From: Bifidobacterium colobi
Lineage (GTDB): Bacteria > Actinomycetota > Actinomycetes > Actinomycetales > Bifidobacteriaceae
NCBI RefSeq assembly: GCF_018555455.1
Contig: NZ_JAFEJU010000003.1
Coordinates: 248,001 to 312,000 of the forward strand
Direction: 5' to 3'
Length of the DNA: 64,000 bases
Below the pieces are notes generated by a model. That model was not told the origin of the DNA. It was given only the letters and a program-made list of their open reading frames with translations, and made no database searches. The stretch's first letter is position 1. Each line of letters begins with the position of its first letter. Shown one piece after another: positions 9,297 to 18,366 of this stretch. Made by a program: the position numbers and the translations under genes.

Positions 9297-10709
9297 TCAG
9301 TTCTGGCTGTAGATCTTCTTACGGAAGATGAGGAACACGATCAGGCCAAGCAGAATCACGCCGGCACCGATGAGCAGCAGGTTGGCGTAGCCGGCGGCCG
9401 CTCCCGTGGCACCGGTGATGCTGGAACCGGCCAGCGACTGGGAACCCATCAGGGAGCCGATGACGGTGATGCCGATGGATGCGGTGACGTTCATCACCAG
9501 ATCATTCATGCCCACGCCACGGCCGGATTCGCTCTGCGGCAGCGTATCGATCACCGTGGAGACCACCGGGGAGTACAGCAGGCCGACACCGCAGTAGAAC
9601 AGGCATGCGGTAAGCGTCAGCACGAGGAAGCCGGCATTGACGGCGAGGGCGGCGGTCACGAAGCCGGCGACCATCAGCACGGCGGCGGTGATCAGCGCAG
9701 CCTGGCGGCCGATCTTGCCCATAATCCAACCGGAGGAGGTGCCGACCACGGCGGCGCACACGAATGCCCATACGATGTAGGTGGACACCTGGGCGGTGGT
9801 CATGCCGTACACGGACGTGCCGATGGCGTTGAACAGCGGGGAGATGCAGTAGTTGGTGAAGTAGAACACCAGAATAAGGCTGATGGCAGCCAGCCAACGC
9901 GTGTTCTTGAAGAAGTCCGGGGTGATGAACGGCTTGGCGGCCTTGTGAATGTACACGGCGAAGATGATGAACAGTGCCACGGCCACGCCCAGCATCCACC
10001 ACGCCATGTAGGAGAAGAACAGGGTGAGGAACGCGCTGGCGAAACCGAAGATGGTGAAGCCGAGCCAGTCGACGTGCTCGTTGCCGCCTTGGCGTCCGGG
10101 CAGGTTCTTGAGCAGGGTCGGCAGGAAGAAGATGGTCACCACGGGGATGAGGAACAGGTACTGCCATGCGATGGAGCTCAGCACGCCGGCAGCGAATACG
10201 CCGATGGAGGCGGACAGCTGGTAGGCCGCGGTGTACAGGCCGAAGAAGATGACCTTCAGTGACGGCTTCAGGTACTTGGTGGCGATGACCAGGAACACGG
10301 AGCCTGCCACCTGCTCGCCGGCGGTTTGCAGCACACGGGCGATGATCACGGTCCAGATGTTCGCGGTGAAGAAGAAGTTGGCCACGAAGCCGAACAGGGA
10401 GCCGACCAGCAGGGTGATGAGGCCGGCGACGACCAGTCGCTTCAGGGAGACGAAGTCACCGAGGGAACCGTAGATGAAGCAGACGATGCCGAGCACCAGC
10501 GAGGGGAACGCGGTGATCAGCGAAGCCTGTGCCGGAGCGCCGACGTCTTCACCAACCTGATTGAAGACCAGGTTGAAACCCTGCAGACACAGGGTGCCGA
10601 GGATGAAGGTGATCAGCAGCAGGATCAGGGCCTTGATGGCCATCTTGTTGCTGGTTTCCGGGTCGGCCCAAGGATCGGCGGCAACCGGAGTGGTAGTGGT
10701 TTGTGTCAT
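9297..10709 (-). CDS. MFS permease, probable nucleoside or nucleobase transporter
   Basis: This 470-residue protein has about 14 hydrophobic segments in the style of the DHA2/tetracycline-efflux branch of the major facilitator superfamily. The loop GSLGDFVSLKRLVV at about residue 80 is the MFS motif A region, and GEQVAGSVFLVIATKYL follows. It is clearly paralogous to the protein encoded at 11929-13374. Both stand directly beside nucleoside hydrolase or sugar kinase genes, so I infer transport of a nucleoside, base or related product, not a drug. The direction of transport is unknown. The start has AAAGGAAGAAATA upstream, and the gene is 60 bases downstream of the nucleoside hydrolase gene. 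Confidence 0.75.
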   Translation of the reverse strand: MTQTTTTPVAADPWADPETSNKMAIKALILLLITFILGTLCLQGFNLVFNQVGEDVGAPAQASLITAFPSLVLGIVCFIYGSLGDFVSLKRLVVAGLITLLVGSLFGFVANFFFTANIWTVIIARVLQTAGEQVAGSVFLVIATKYLKPSLKVIFFGLYTAAYQLSASIGVFAAGVLSSIAWQYLFLIPVVTIFFLPTLLKNLPGRQGGNEHVDWLGFTIFGFASAFLTLFFSYMAWWMLGVAVALFIIFAVYIHKAAKPFITPDFFKNTRWLAAISLILVFYFTNYCISPLFNAIGTSVYGMTTAQVSTYIVWAFVCAAVVGTSSGWIMGKIGRQAALITAAVLMVAGFVTAALAVNAGFLVLTLTACLFYCGVGLLYSPVVSTVIDTLPQSESGRGVGMNDLVMNVTASIGITVIGSLMGSQSLAGSSITGATGAAAGYANLLLIGAGVILLGLIVFLIFRKKIYSQN

Positions 10710-10769
10710 TATTTCTTCCTTTATTCTTGCTCTCTATTGGGGAAGTCTGGTGATATGGCAACGACGGCG

Positions 10770-11729
10770 TCACTTGGCGTGCTTGGCGAGGCCGGTGATG
10801 CGGGTCATGAATTCGTTGAGGAAGCGCGGCACGTCAACGTCGATTGCGGCCTTCATGGTTTTGACCGGATCGTTCATGCGCGTGTTATCGCCGATGGTGC
10901 GGCCGCGGGTGGGGCCGTCCACGTCCACCTTCATGTTGATGGGCAATGCGGTGATCAGGGTCGGATCCACGGCCACACCGACCGCGAGCGGGTCGTGCAG
11001 ACCGCAGCCGCCAAGGTGCGGCGACGTGGTCTCATAGGCCTTGATGTAGTAGTCGGTCATATCCGCAAGGAACTCACCCGCCTTGGTGCCGAGGTCACGC
11101 CACTGCTGGGTTTCCTTGTACGTGAGCAGTGTCTGCAGGGTGACATCGAGGCCGACCATGGTGGCCGGGGCTCCGGAGCGGAACAGGTAGTCGGCGGCCT
11201 CCGGATCCTGGGAGATGTTGGCCTCCTCCCAGCCATTCACATTGCCGCAAACGGTGAGGGCGCCGCCCATCAGCACGATCTTGCCGATTTCATCCTTGAT
11301 CTCGGGAGCTTTCTTCAAGGCGGCAGCGATGTTCGTCATCGGACCGGTGGGCACGTAGACCAGATCCTTGCCGTAGGTCTTGACCGCGTCGATGATGAAG
11401 TCAACTGCGGATTCGGTTTCCGGCTCACGGTTCGAATCGGGAATATCCACGTCGCCAATGCCGTTCTTGCCATGGATGAAGGCGGAGATATCAAGCACTT
11501 CGAAGGAATCGGTGGTGCTGGAATGCGGCAAGCCCTTGTACACCTTGACCTCGGGATGACCAAGCAGGTCAGTGATGGCCAAGGCGTTGCGCACACCCTG
11601 GTCAAGCAATACGTTGCCATACGTGCCGGTGATGCCGATCAACTCGACTTCCGGACTACCAAGTGCATACGAGATGGCGAGCGCATCATCCACACCGGTG
11701 TCAAGGTCAAGAATCAGTTTCTTTGTCAT
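10770..11729 (-). CDS. Inosine/uridine-preferring nucleoside hydrolase
   Basis: The 319-residue protein is a nucleoside hydrolase (IunH/Rih family), splitting nucleosides into base and ribose. The calcium-binding N-terminal motif is LDLDTGVDDALAISYA; the family consensus has Pro where this has Thr. Other family features are YVPTGPMTNIAAAL (about residue 123), LMGGA followed by NGWEEANISQDPEAA (about residue 160), and a C-terminal HDPLAVGVAVDP with the calcium-ligand Asp. It forms an operon with the downstream MFS gene and perhaps guaD. A 12-bp palindrome lies upstream. Base specificity cannot be read from sequence. Confidence 0.88.
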   Translation of the reverse strand: MTKKLILDLDTGVDDALAISYALGSPEVELIGITGTYGNVLLDQGVRNALAITDLLGHPEVKVYKGLPHSSTTDSFEVLDISAFIHGKNGIGDVDIPDSNREPETESAVDFIIDAVKTYGKDLVYVPTGPMTNIAAALKKAPEIKDEIGKIVLMGGALTVCGNVNGWEEANISQDPEAADYLFRSGAPATMVGLDVTLQTLLTYKETQQWRDLGTKAGEFLADMTDYYIKAYETTSPHLGGCGLHDPLAVGVAVDPTLITALPINMKVDVDGPTRGRTIGDNTRMNDPVKTMKAAIDVDVPRFLNEFMTRITGLAKHAK

Positions 11730-11784
11730 GGGAGTGCCTTTCCCTGAGTTGTTATCAAGAGCCGAACGACTATTGATTTACCTC

Positions 11785-11796
11785 GTTAATATTAAC
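11785..11796. promoter_or_regulatory. Palindrome GTTAATATTAAC upstream of nucleoside hydrolase
   Basis: A perfect 12-bp palindrome lies 56 bases upstream of the nucleoside hydrolase start. A second, looser repeat TTGAC/GTCAA lies at 11825-11839. Either could be an operator; no dedicated regulator gene is adjacent. Confidence 0.4.
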
Positions 11797-11864
11797 CGAA
11801 AATCGGCCACGGCAGGCCTGAGCATTGACAATACGTCAACATAACGCCCGCCATCAGCACACAA

Positions 11865-11900
11865 GTAAGGCCTGTGACCATCAACGGTCACAGGCCTTAC
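11865..11900 (-). terminator. Terminator after the second MFS gene
   Basis: A perfect 15-bp stem (11865-11879 with 11886-11900) and 6-base loop lie 29 bases past the MFS stop codon. The U-tract on the minus strand is weak (TTGTGTG), but the stem is very strong. It marks the end of the long operon from 22170. Confidence 0.75.
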
Positions 11901-11928
11901 TCTTCGCTGGAGGTCAGCTTGAAATCAG

Positions 11929-13374
11929 TCACTTCTCGTCTTCGGCGACGCGGGAACGACTGTAGATCATCTTCATCGAGCAGATGAAGATCACCATGGC
12001 ACCGAGCACGATGATGCCGCCAATCATGAAGACGTTGGCATAGGTGGAGGCCAGACCGGCTTCAGTGCCGAACACCGAGCCGCCACCCATGGCGCCATTG
12101 GCCATCAGCTGGCCGAAGATGGCCACGCCCACGGAGCCGGTGATTGCCTGCATCAGATCGTTGAAGCCCAGTGCACGGCCGGATTCCTCGGCTTCCACAG
12201 TCAAGGTCGCGGTGTCCACGATTGGCTGGTAGAAGAAAGAGGTACCAAAGTAGTAGATGCACGGAGCCACGGCGATGCACCAGACCTGACCCATCGGGAT
12301 GAAGAAAGCCACGGCGATCAGACCGACGCCCATGCAAGCGAGCGCGAGAATCACAGAGGCCTTACGTCCGATCTTCTGGATGATTGGACCAGCAGCGAAG
12401 CCCATGATGGCTGCGAGGATGATGGACCACACCAGCAGGTTGGAGACCTGGGAGGAGTCAATGCCGTATACGTTCAGACCGATGGCGTTCACGCCGGCGT
12501 TGAGCGTGTAGCTGAAGAAGTAGCCGACGAAGATGACGACCATGGTCATGGCGAAGGCCGGGTTGGTGAGCATCTTCGGGGTGATGAACGGGTCGGCTGC
12601 CTTGTTGATGTACACGACGAAGGCGATACCGGTGATGACAACTGCGGCGCCCCAGAAGATGTTCATATCGGTAAAGAACATGGTCACAGAGCCGGCGAAC
12701 AGGCCGATGAGGGTAAAGCCAATGGCATCGATGCGAGCACCCTTGGCATGCTCGTCAGGCAGGTTCTTGGACAGGATCGGAATGAAGAAGACGGCGATGA
12801 TGCCGATGCCGAACAAGATTCGCCAATCGACGAGGGTCATGTAACCGGCGAGGAAGACGCCTAGGGCCGCGGCAATGCGGAAGACGGCCACGAAGACGCC
12901 GTACCAGATGACGCGCTTCTTCTTTTCGATGTACTTCGAGACGAGCACGAGGAAGATGGAGCCGGAGACCTGCCAGCCTGCGGACTGTACGGTACGTGCG
13001 GCGATGACAATCCAGATGCTGAAGTCGCCGAAGCAGCCGAGTACCGAACCGAGCACGAACACTATCGTGCCGAGTGTCATCATCTTCTTCAGGGAGACGA
13101 AGTCACCCAACGAACCGTAGATCACACATACGATGCCGAGCACAATGCCCGGAATCGAGGTGATCAGCGGTGCCAGATTGGCTTGGCCAAGCTGATCACC
13201 GATGTTCACGTAGATCATGCCGAAGGCCTGCTGCTGCAGCACGCCCATGGTGAAGATGATCAATACGATCGGGATGGCGATCTTTGCCATCTTGTTCATA
13301 CGTGCGAACTCTTCGGTCCCTTCCTCGGGCACCGGAATGCCGTTCGCCTTCTCCTTGACAGTGGTTTCTGCCAT
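11929..13374 (-). CDS. MFS permease in nucleoside locus
   Basis: The 481-residue protein is a paralogue of the permease at 9297-10709, sharing GSLGDFVSLKKMM, the SAGWQVSGSIFLVLVSKYIEKK stretch and the FFIPILSKNLPDE segment. About 14 membrane segments are visible. The C-terminus is charged. It is the last gene of the minus-strand nucleoside operon, 51 bases after a PfkB kinase gene, with AAAGGAACAACC as ribosome site. I infer that it moves a nucleoside, base, sugar or waste product; sequence alone cannot decide, and an exporter role remains possible. Confidence 0.72.
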   Translation of the reverse strand: MAETTVKEKANGIPVPEEGTEEFARMNKMAKIAIPIVLIIFTMGVLQQQAFGMIYVNIGDQLGQANLAPLITSIPGIVLGIVCVIYGSLGDFVSLKKMMTLGTIVFVLGSVLGCFGDFSIWIVIAARTVQSAGWQVSGSIFLVLVSKYIEKKKRVIWYGVFVAVFRIAAALGVFLAGYMTLVDWRILFGIGIIAVFFIPILSKNLPDEHAKGARIDAIGFTLIGLFAGSVTMFFTDMNIFWGAAVVITGIAFVVYINKAADPFITPKMLTNPAFAMTMVVIFVGYFFSYTLNAGVNAIGLNVYGIDSSQVSNLLVWSIILAAIMGFAAGPIIQKIGRKASVILALACMGVGLIAVAFFIPMGQVWCIAVAPCIYYFGTSFFYQPIVDTATLTVEAEESGRALGFNDLMQAITGSVGVAIFGQLMANGAMGGGSVFGTEAGLASTYANVFMIGGIIVLGAMVIFICSMKMIYSRSRVAEDEK

Positions 13375-13425
13375 GGTTGTTCCTTTCTCTAATACTGAGT
13401 TATCGATGGAAAGTCTTATGAATGT

Positions 13426-14328
13426 TCAACGCTGGCGAGGGATGAATGCACTGACCTCCTCTCGCTGTGGTATTGAAGGTGCCGCGCCGGGTCTTGATAC
13501 GGCAATCGCGGATGCTTTCGCCGCGGTCTCAAGTGCTTCGCTCATGCTGCAACCGTCCATCAGACCGGCGAGCAAGTATCCGGTGAACGTATCTCCGGCC
13601 GCCGTGGTGTCCACGGTGTCCACGAGATATGCAGATTGCATATCCGTGTGCCCGTCATGTACGGCCAGCGATCCGCGCTCCCCCAGCGTCAATATGACCT
13701 GGGCGTGCGGGAAGCGTGTCTGCATCGCCGACGCCAAGGCACGTCCGTCGTTCCCTCCGATGCCGGTCAGCATGGCGGCTTCACCTTCGTTGAGGATGAA
13801 GCAGTCAATCAGGTCGAGATTGATTTCGGTCAGCAGCGCATCCGCCGGAGAAGGGTTGAGCACCACGTACATGCCCAGCTGTTTGGCGCGCGAGACGATA
13901 TACGGCATGGCGCTGATCTCGTTCTGCAGCAGCAGCCAGTCGCCTTCGCCATAGCCAGACAGGGCCTTGTCCACGAAATCGGTATCGATGGCACGGTTGG
14001 CACCCGGGAACAGGATGATACAGTTATCGCCTGCAGCATCGTTTTGGATGATGGCGTTGCCGCTGCGCACGTCATCGCGCACCGCGACCGATCGGACATC
14101 CACACCGTTTCCGGCGAGCAACTCCTTCAGAAACACGCCATCAGTGCCCACTTGGCCGGCATGCCGCACGTCAGCGCCGGCTCGGGCGAGCGCAATCGAT
14201 TGGTTCAGGCCTTTGCCTCCCGGGAATACATTCAGCGTACGGGAGGTGATGGTTTCTCCTTTGGACACGAAATGCTCGACACCGTATACGTAGTCGATGT
14301 TCAGCGATCCGAAATTCAGTATGCTCAT
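13426..14328 (-). CDS. PfkB-family (ribokinase-like) sugar kinase
   Basis: The 300-residue protein is a ribokinase-like kinase. The N-terminal signature NVFPGGKGLNQSIALARAGADV (about residues 33-54) binds the sugar, and the C-terminal DTTAAGDTFTGYLLAG (about 247-262) carries the anion hole and catalytic Asp. The second signature has TTAAGD where most members have TGAGD, so an Ala replaces the first Gly. The ATG at 14328 overlaps the stop of the upstream dehydrogenase gene (ATGA) and has GGGGAGGAAACACG before it; an in-frame extension upstream lies inside the neighbouring gene and is spurious. Ribose from the nucleoside hydrolases is the likely substrate by context. Confidence 0.82.
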   Translation of the reverse strand: MSILNFGSLNIDYVYGVEHFVSKGETITSRTLNVFPGGKGLNQSIALARAGADVRHAGQVGTDGVFLKELLAGNGVDVRSVAVRDDVRSGNAIIQNDAAGDNCIILFPGANRAIDTDFVDKALSGYGEGDWLLLQNEISAMPYIVSRAKQLGMYVVLNPSPADALLTEINLDLIDCFILNEGEAAMLTGIGGNDGRALASAMQTRFPHAQVILTLGERGSLAVHDGHTDMQSAYLVDTVDTTAAGDTFTGYLLAGLMDGCSMSEALETAAKASAIAVSRPGAAPSIPQREEVSAFIPRQR

Positions 14329-15530
14329 CGTGTTTCCTCCCCTTCCGAGGTTCGTTGCGCCGCCATATGGAAGATGCGGCGGCAGTCTTCCCGGTTCAGT
14401 CGTGCGACCGAGCCAATCGTTGCGTCTGGCCCGTAGAAGACGATGTTGTCCAGCATGCGTTCGATGCCATCGGAGGGAATGTTGAAATCCGTAAACGAAA
14501 TGGGCATGCCCAATGATTGGAAGAATGCTTCTGTGGCTTCGATGCCGAGCCTCGCCCTTGTCTGTTCCGGCAGGGATGGGTCGACATCGAATACTTCGGT
14601 GGCGTAGCGCGCGAAACGCATGGGATTGCGTTCGCTGGCCACCCGCATCCACGAGCCCATGATGATGGACAGGGTGGCCCCATGCGGAGTGTCGTAGAGT
14701 GCGCTCAGTTCGTTGGCAATCAGATGAGTGGACCAATCCTGCTCCCGCCCAACGCCCAACGTATTGTTCTGGGCGATGGTGGAGATCCACATGATCTGCG
14801 CCCGCAGATCATAGTTCTCAAGATCCGCCAGTGATTTCGGCCCGACGTCGACCAATGTGGCAAGCGCGCCTTCGGCCATGCGGTCGATGACGCCGATTTC
14901 CTGATCGGCGCTGAAATACCGTTCGCAGATGTGGGAGAACATGTCCACGATGCCGCATGCCGTGGGAAAGGCCGGCACGGTGGCGCTAAGGGCCGGGTTC
15001 ATGAACGCCCACGCGGGTCGCAGCACTGGCTCGCTCAAGGTGAGTTTGGTGTGCTCCTCCTCGTTGTTGATGACGGTGACCTGGCTGGATTCGCTGCCGG
15101 AGGCCGGGCATGTCAGCACCACTGCGACAGGCAGGGTGTGTTCGACTGGTGCCGCGCCGGTGAAATAGTCCCATATGTCCTGCTCTCCGGTGGCTCCAAG
15201 GGCTATGGCTTTGGCGGAGTCGATGACGCTGCCGCCGCCGATGGCCACCAGCGCCTCGACGTTATGCTCTTGGGCCAGCGCAATACCTTCGCGTACTAGG
15301 GATAGTCTCGGATTGGGTTGGACTCCCCCAAGTTCCACGGCTTCGATGCCGGCATGGCTCAGACTGTTCCGTACGGTGGCGAGTAGGCCGCTGAAGGTGA
15401 GATATGCTCCACCGTCATGATGGATAAGCACGCGATGGATGCCGCGTGCGGCCAGTTGCTCTCCTATCTTGGTTTCGGCGTCATGTCCGAAGACGAACGT
15501 GGTGCCGATGGTGATGGTGAAATCCCTCAT
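14325..15530 (-). CDS. Iron-containing alcohol dehydrogenase, YqhD/BDH-like
   Basis: The 401-residue protein belongs to the group III (iron-dependent) alcohol dehydrogenases. It has the nucleotide-binding GGGSVIDSAKAIALGA (about residue 98), the CPASGSESS stretch, and metal-binding histidines in DMFSHICERYF and in LIANELSALYDTPHGATLSI. The pattern is nearest to the aldehyde reductases YqhD and butanol dehydrogenase. It begins at 15530, overlapping the HAD gene by four bases, and its stop overlaps the kinase gene, so the three are translationally coupled. Reduction of a sugar-derived aldehyde is an inference from its neighbours; an unrelated aldehyde-detoxifying role is possible. Confidence 0.82.
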   Translation of the reverse strand: MRDFTITIGTTFVFGHDAETKIGEQLAARGIHRVLIHHDGGAYLTFSGLLATVRNSLSHAGIEAVELGGVQPNPRLSLVREGIALAQEHNVEALVAIGGGSVIDSAKAIALGATGEQDIWDYFTGAAPVEHTLPVAVVLTCPASGSESSQVTVINNEEEHTKLTLSEPVLRPAWAFMNPALSATVPAFPTACGIVDMFSHICERYFSADQEIGVIDRMAEGALATLVDVGPKSLADLENYDLRAQIMWISTIAQNNTLGVGREQDWSTHLIANELSALYDTPHGATLSIIMGSWMRVASERNPMRFARYATEVFDVDPSLPEQTRARLGIEATEAFFQSLGMPISFTDFNIPSDGIERMLDNIVFYGPDATIGSVARLNREDCRRIFHMAAQRTSEGEETR

Positions 15531-16213
15531 ATCGTGCTCCTTGCTCCGATGACGGTGTGTGTGATGATGTCTTGTAATTCGGCGACGTTGCTTGCCACGT
15601 AATTCGGTTCCTGTTCCAGAAGGGTGAGGGTATCGCCGTCCCCGTATGTGACTGCAATCGGAATCACGCCGTTGGCTCTGGCTGCCAACACGTCGGAGAA
15701 GGTGTCTCCCACGTAGACGCATTGCGCTGCTGTGATGCCGTTTGCGGCAAGTGTTCTGGCAATCATGCCGTTCTTATCCATTGCTTGGTCCGGGTCCGAA
15801 TCCGGGCATGTCCAGCCGTCGAAGAGGCTGCGCCACCCTTTGTTGTCGAGGATGCGTAGCAAAGCGCCCTGCGGCTTGTTCGTCACGATGATGTTGCGCA
15901 CCCCCATCGCGTGCAGTTTCTCCAGCAATGGGCGGATGCCCTGATACAGTCTGGTTTCGGTGAATTGGTTCAACGTGCGGTAATGCATGCGTACGTCATC
16001 ATCGAAGTCAGTCAGATGGTCTGATCCTGGATATGGGGTCACATGGCGCATGATCTCACTCATGGAATCAGCCAGATGCGCGTCCTGCGCCCTATAATCC
16101 TTCTCCAGGCTGCCGCCGGAACGCCGCGCCGCGTATTCGAGGGAGGCCCACACGTCTTTGCCGGTATCGGCGAGCGTGCCGTCGAAGTCCCAGAGGACAT
16201 ACGGTCGAATCAT
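15527..16213 (-). CDS. HAD phosphatase, phosphoglycolate-phosphatase-like
   Basis: This 228-residue HAD protein has a full set of motifs: VLWDFDGTLADT (nucleophile Asp and acid Asp), IIVTNKPQG (motif II Thr), and VYVGDTFSDVLAAR (motif IV). A helical cap lies between motifs I and II, as in Gph-like phosphatases. The start has AAGGAG seven bases upstream. It opens the coupled trio HAD-dehydrogenase-kinase. Its presence with kinases suggests it removes phosphate from a toxic or side-product sugar phosphate, but this is inference. Confidence 0.8.
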   Translation of the reverse strand: MIRPYVLWDFDGTLADTGKDVWASLEYAARRSGGSLEKDYRAQDAHLADSMSEIMRHVTPYPGSDHLTDFDDDVRMHYRTLNQFTETRLYQGIRPLLEKLHAMGVRNIIVTNKPQGALLRILDNKGWRSLFDGWTCPDSDPDQAMDKNGMIARTLAANGITAAQCVYVGDTFSDVLAARANGVIPIAVTYGDGDTLTLLEQEPNYVASNVAELQDIITHTVIGARSTI

Positions 16214-16286
16214 GTCCGCTCTCCTTGTCTATCGGATTGTTGTTGGCGCGACGCATGCATCGGATGCCAGAGGTTGTCGGTCGGGA

Positions 16287-16334
16287 ATAATCGCCGGCCG
16301 GCGAAAAAAAGGGAAATCATCGACCGGCGATTAT
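16287..16334. terminator. Intra-operon hairpin
   Basis: ATAATCGCCGG (16287-16297) pairs perfectly with CCGGCGATTAT (16324-16334), and a smaller palindrome TCGCCGGCCGGCGA sits within it next to seven A residues. It lies in the 147-base gap between nucleoside hydrolase and HAD genes. It lacks a clear U-tract on the minus strand, so it could be an attenuator or an mRNA-processing or stabilising hairpin. Confidence 0.5.
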
Positions 16335-16360
16335 GGAGGGGGTTGGTTCAGGGGTAAGTC

Positions 16361-17347
16361 TCAGTCGTAGTTTTCCAACGTCGAGTTGAGCAGATTGACG
16401 AAGCCTGGGAAATCGAGCTCCAGAGCGGCTTCGGCGTTCGGCTTCTCGCCGCGGTAGTCCATCGTCGGCGTGCGTTCCAGATCAACGGCCGGCTTGGTGC
16501 CGCGCAGATGACGGTAATCGCAGACAGTCATGCCGCGGGTGAGCTTGCCGTTGAGTTCGATGTCGATGTGCATGGGCACTGCCTTGATCAGCGATGGGTC
16601 GATTATCCAGGCCACGGCGCAGGCATCGTGCATGGTTGCGCCGGTCAGCTCGGATTCCTCCTCGCATGCCTCGATGAAGAAGTCGGTCAGGTCGGCGGCC
16701 AAGTTCGCGGCCTTGGTGCCGATTTCTCGGAACTTCGCCACATGCTTGGCAGTCAGCTCGCACTGACGGGTGAGATTGATACCGGTCATCTTGACGTGCA
16801 GTCCCGAATTGAACACGCGGGATGCGGCCTCCGGATCCACGAAGATGTTGAATTCCGCCGCCGGCGTCCAGTTGCCATATGTCACGGAACCGCCCATGAT
16901 GCATAGTTCCTTGACACGGTCCACGATGCGCGGCTCTCGATTGATAGCGGCTGCGATATTGGTGAGCGGACCGGTGGCGATCAGCGTCACGTCATCGGTG
17001 CTCATCACGGTGTCGACGATGAAGTCGACCGCGTGCTTGTTCTGCGGCTGATGGGTGGGTTCAGGCAGCACTGGGCCGTCCAGACCGGTTTCGCCGTGAA
17101 ACTGCGGTGCCGTGACCAAAGGAGCCACCATTGGACAGCTGTGGCCTGGGTAGACGCCGATACGGTCGGCGGCTCCGAGCACTTCCAGCACCTTGATGGC
17201 GTTGCGAGTCACGTTCTCCAGCGTGCAGTTGCCGCCAATGGTGGTGATGCCCAGCACATCGAGATGCTGGACGGCCAGCATGATACCGAACGCGTCATCG
17301 TGCCCGGGATCGCAGTCGAGAATGACCTTCTTCTTCATGGATTCCAT
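16361..17347 (-). CDS. Nucleoside hydrolase (second copy)
   Basis: The 328-residue protein is an IunH/Rih-type nucleoside hydrolase with the canonical KVILDCDPGHDDAFGIMLA calcium site (about residues 5-23), TTIGGNCTLENVTRNA, LIATGPLTNIAAAI and LCIMGGSV, and a C-terminal MHDACAVAWIIDP with the ligand Asp. The catalytic N-terminal motif is more orthodox than that of the copy at 10770. I chose 17347 because GGAGG lies eight bases upstream; a second Met three codons later also works. It lies 62 bases from the end of the PfkB gene in the ECF-linked operon. Confidence 0.88.
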   Translation of the reverse strand: MESMKKKVILDCDPGHDDAFGIMLAVQHLDVLGITTIGGNCTLENVTRNAIKVLEVLGAADRIGVYPGHSCPMVAPLVTAPQFHGETGLDGPVLPEPTHQPQNKHAVDFIVDTVMSTDDVTLIATGPLTNIAAAINREPRIVDRVKELCIMGGSVTYGNWTPAAEFNIFVDPEAASRVFNSGLHVKMTGINLTRQCELTAKHVAKFREIGTKAANLAADLTDFFIEACEEESELTGATMHDACAVAWIIDPSLIKAVPMHIDIELNGKLTRGMTVCDYRHLRGTKPAVDLERTPTMDYRGEKPNAEAALELDFPGFVNLLNSTLENYD

Positions 17348-17409
17348 ATCAATTACCTCCGTTGGTTGTTTGTTGATAGTTGTTTCGCCGTGGCTGATGC
17401 CGCAACCAT

Positions 17410-18366
17410 TCAGTGGTCGTGTTCCTTGAGGAAACAATCCAGTTGTCTCCTATCTGGCGAGGAGCGGGCTCCCGTACGTTCCACTTTGTAGGCGGATACC
17501 GCGTTGCCTTGTTCAAGCGAGCGCCAGAGTGAAGCCCCGGACAGCCGCGCCGCGATGAATCCGGCGTTGTAGACGTCGCCGGCGCCGATCGTGTCCTCCA
17601 CCCGCACCTTGAATGCAGGGCAGTCGACTCGCCCCTCCTTCGTCAGGGCAATCGAACCGTTGGCACCATCGCGCACAATCACCGTTCGATCGCCTTGCGC
17701 GTATCGTGCTGCGTTGGCGAATATCCCCGCATGTCCCAAATACGCGAACTCGTCCGGCCCGGAGCCGAGCAGATAATCCACGTTCGGGATGATGCGTTCC
17801 AAAGCCGACGCGAAATCCGGATCGAGCACGCCATCATCCACTCTGAGATTCAGATCGAACGAGGTGGGGATTCCGATTCTGTGCGCCTTCTCGAAGATAC
17901 GGATGATCGTCTCGCGTGCGCTGGTGTCATAGGTCAGACACATGCCGGAGGAATGCACCCAATCGGCTTCGAGAAGCATATGCATGGGAACCAGGTCCTC
18001 ATCAAGCACCTTGAACGACTGTCGTTCGCGCGGCCAACCCCACAGATAGCGTTCTCCGCGATCATCGACGAACGCGAACACGCCTACCGTATTCAAGGTC
18101 GAATCAGCGACTAGACCGGTCACATCCACCCCGGCGTTCTTGAAATCCTGGATGACGAACCGTCCGTATTGGTCATCGCCCACGGTTCCCACGAAGGCCA
18201 CGTCCATGTCGAGCTTAGCCAGAGCGACGGCGGTGTTCGCCGCCGTACCGCCTCCCTGAATGCCCACTTTGGGGTATTCGACCCTCGTACGCTCCTCATT
18301 GAGGAACCGCGGGTAGGGCACGATGATGTCCACATTGGCATCACCCACGCATACGACTTTAGGCAT
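17410..18366 (-). CDS. PfkB-family carbohydrate or nucleoside kinase
   Basis: The 318-residue kinase opens VVCVGDANVDIIVPYPRF and has the sugar-binding signature GIQGGGTAANTAVALAKLDMDVAFVG (about residues 35-60) and the catalytic DTIGAGDVYNAGF (about 261-273). An intact second signature suggests an active enzyme. Two PfkB kinases in one operon suggests two substrates or two steps. The start overlaps the end of the TrpF-like gene by eight bases, indicating coupled translation. Substrate is unknown; ribose, deoxyribose or a nucleoside are candidates. Confidence 0.82.
   Translation of the reverse strand: MPKVVCVGDANVDIIVPYPRFLNEERTRVEYPKVGIQGGGTAANTAVALAKLDMDVAFVGTVGDDQYGRFVIQDFKNAGVDVTGLVADSTLNTVGVFAFVDDRGERYLWGWPRERQSFKVLDEDLVPMHMLLEADWVHSSGMCLTYDTSARETIIRIFEKAHRIGIPTSFDLNLRVDDGVLDPDFASALERIIPNVDYLLGSGPDEFAYLGHAGIFANAARYAQGDRTVIVRDGANGSIALTKEGRVDCPAFKVRVEDTIGAGDVYNAGFIAARLSGASLWRSLEQGNAVSAYKVERTGARSSPDRRQLDCFLKEHDH

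Noticed and set aside
14329-14790. In-frame N-terminal extension of the PfkB kinase
   Set aside because: It lies inside the dehydrogenase gene and the normal kinase N-terminus begins at 14328 after a good ribosome site.
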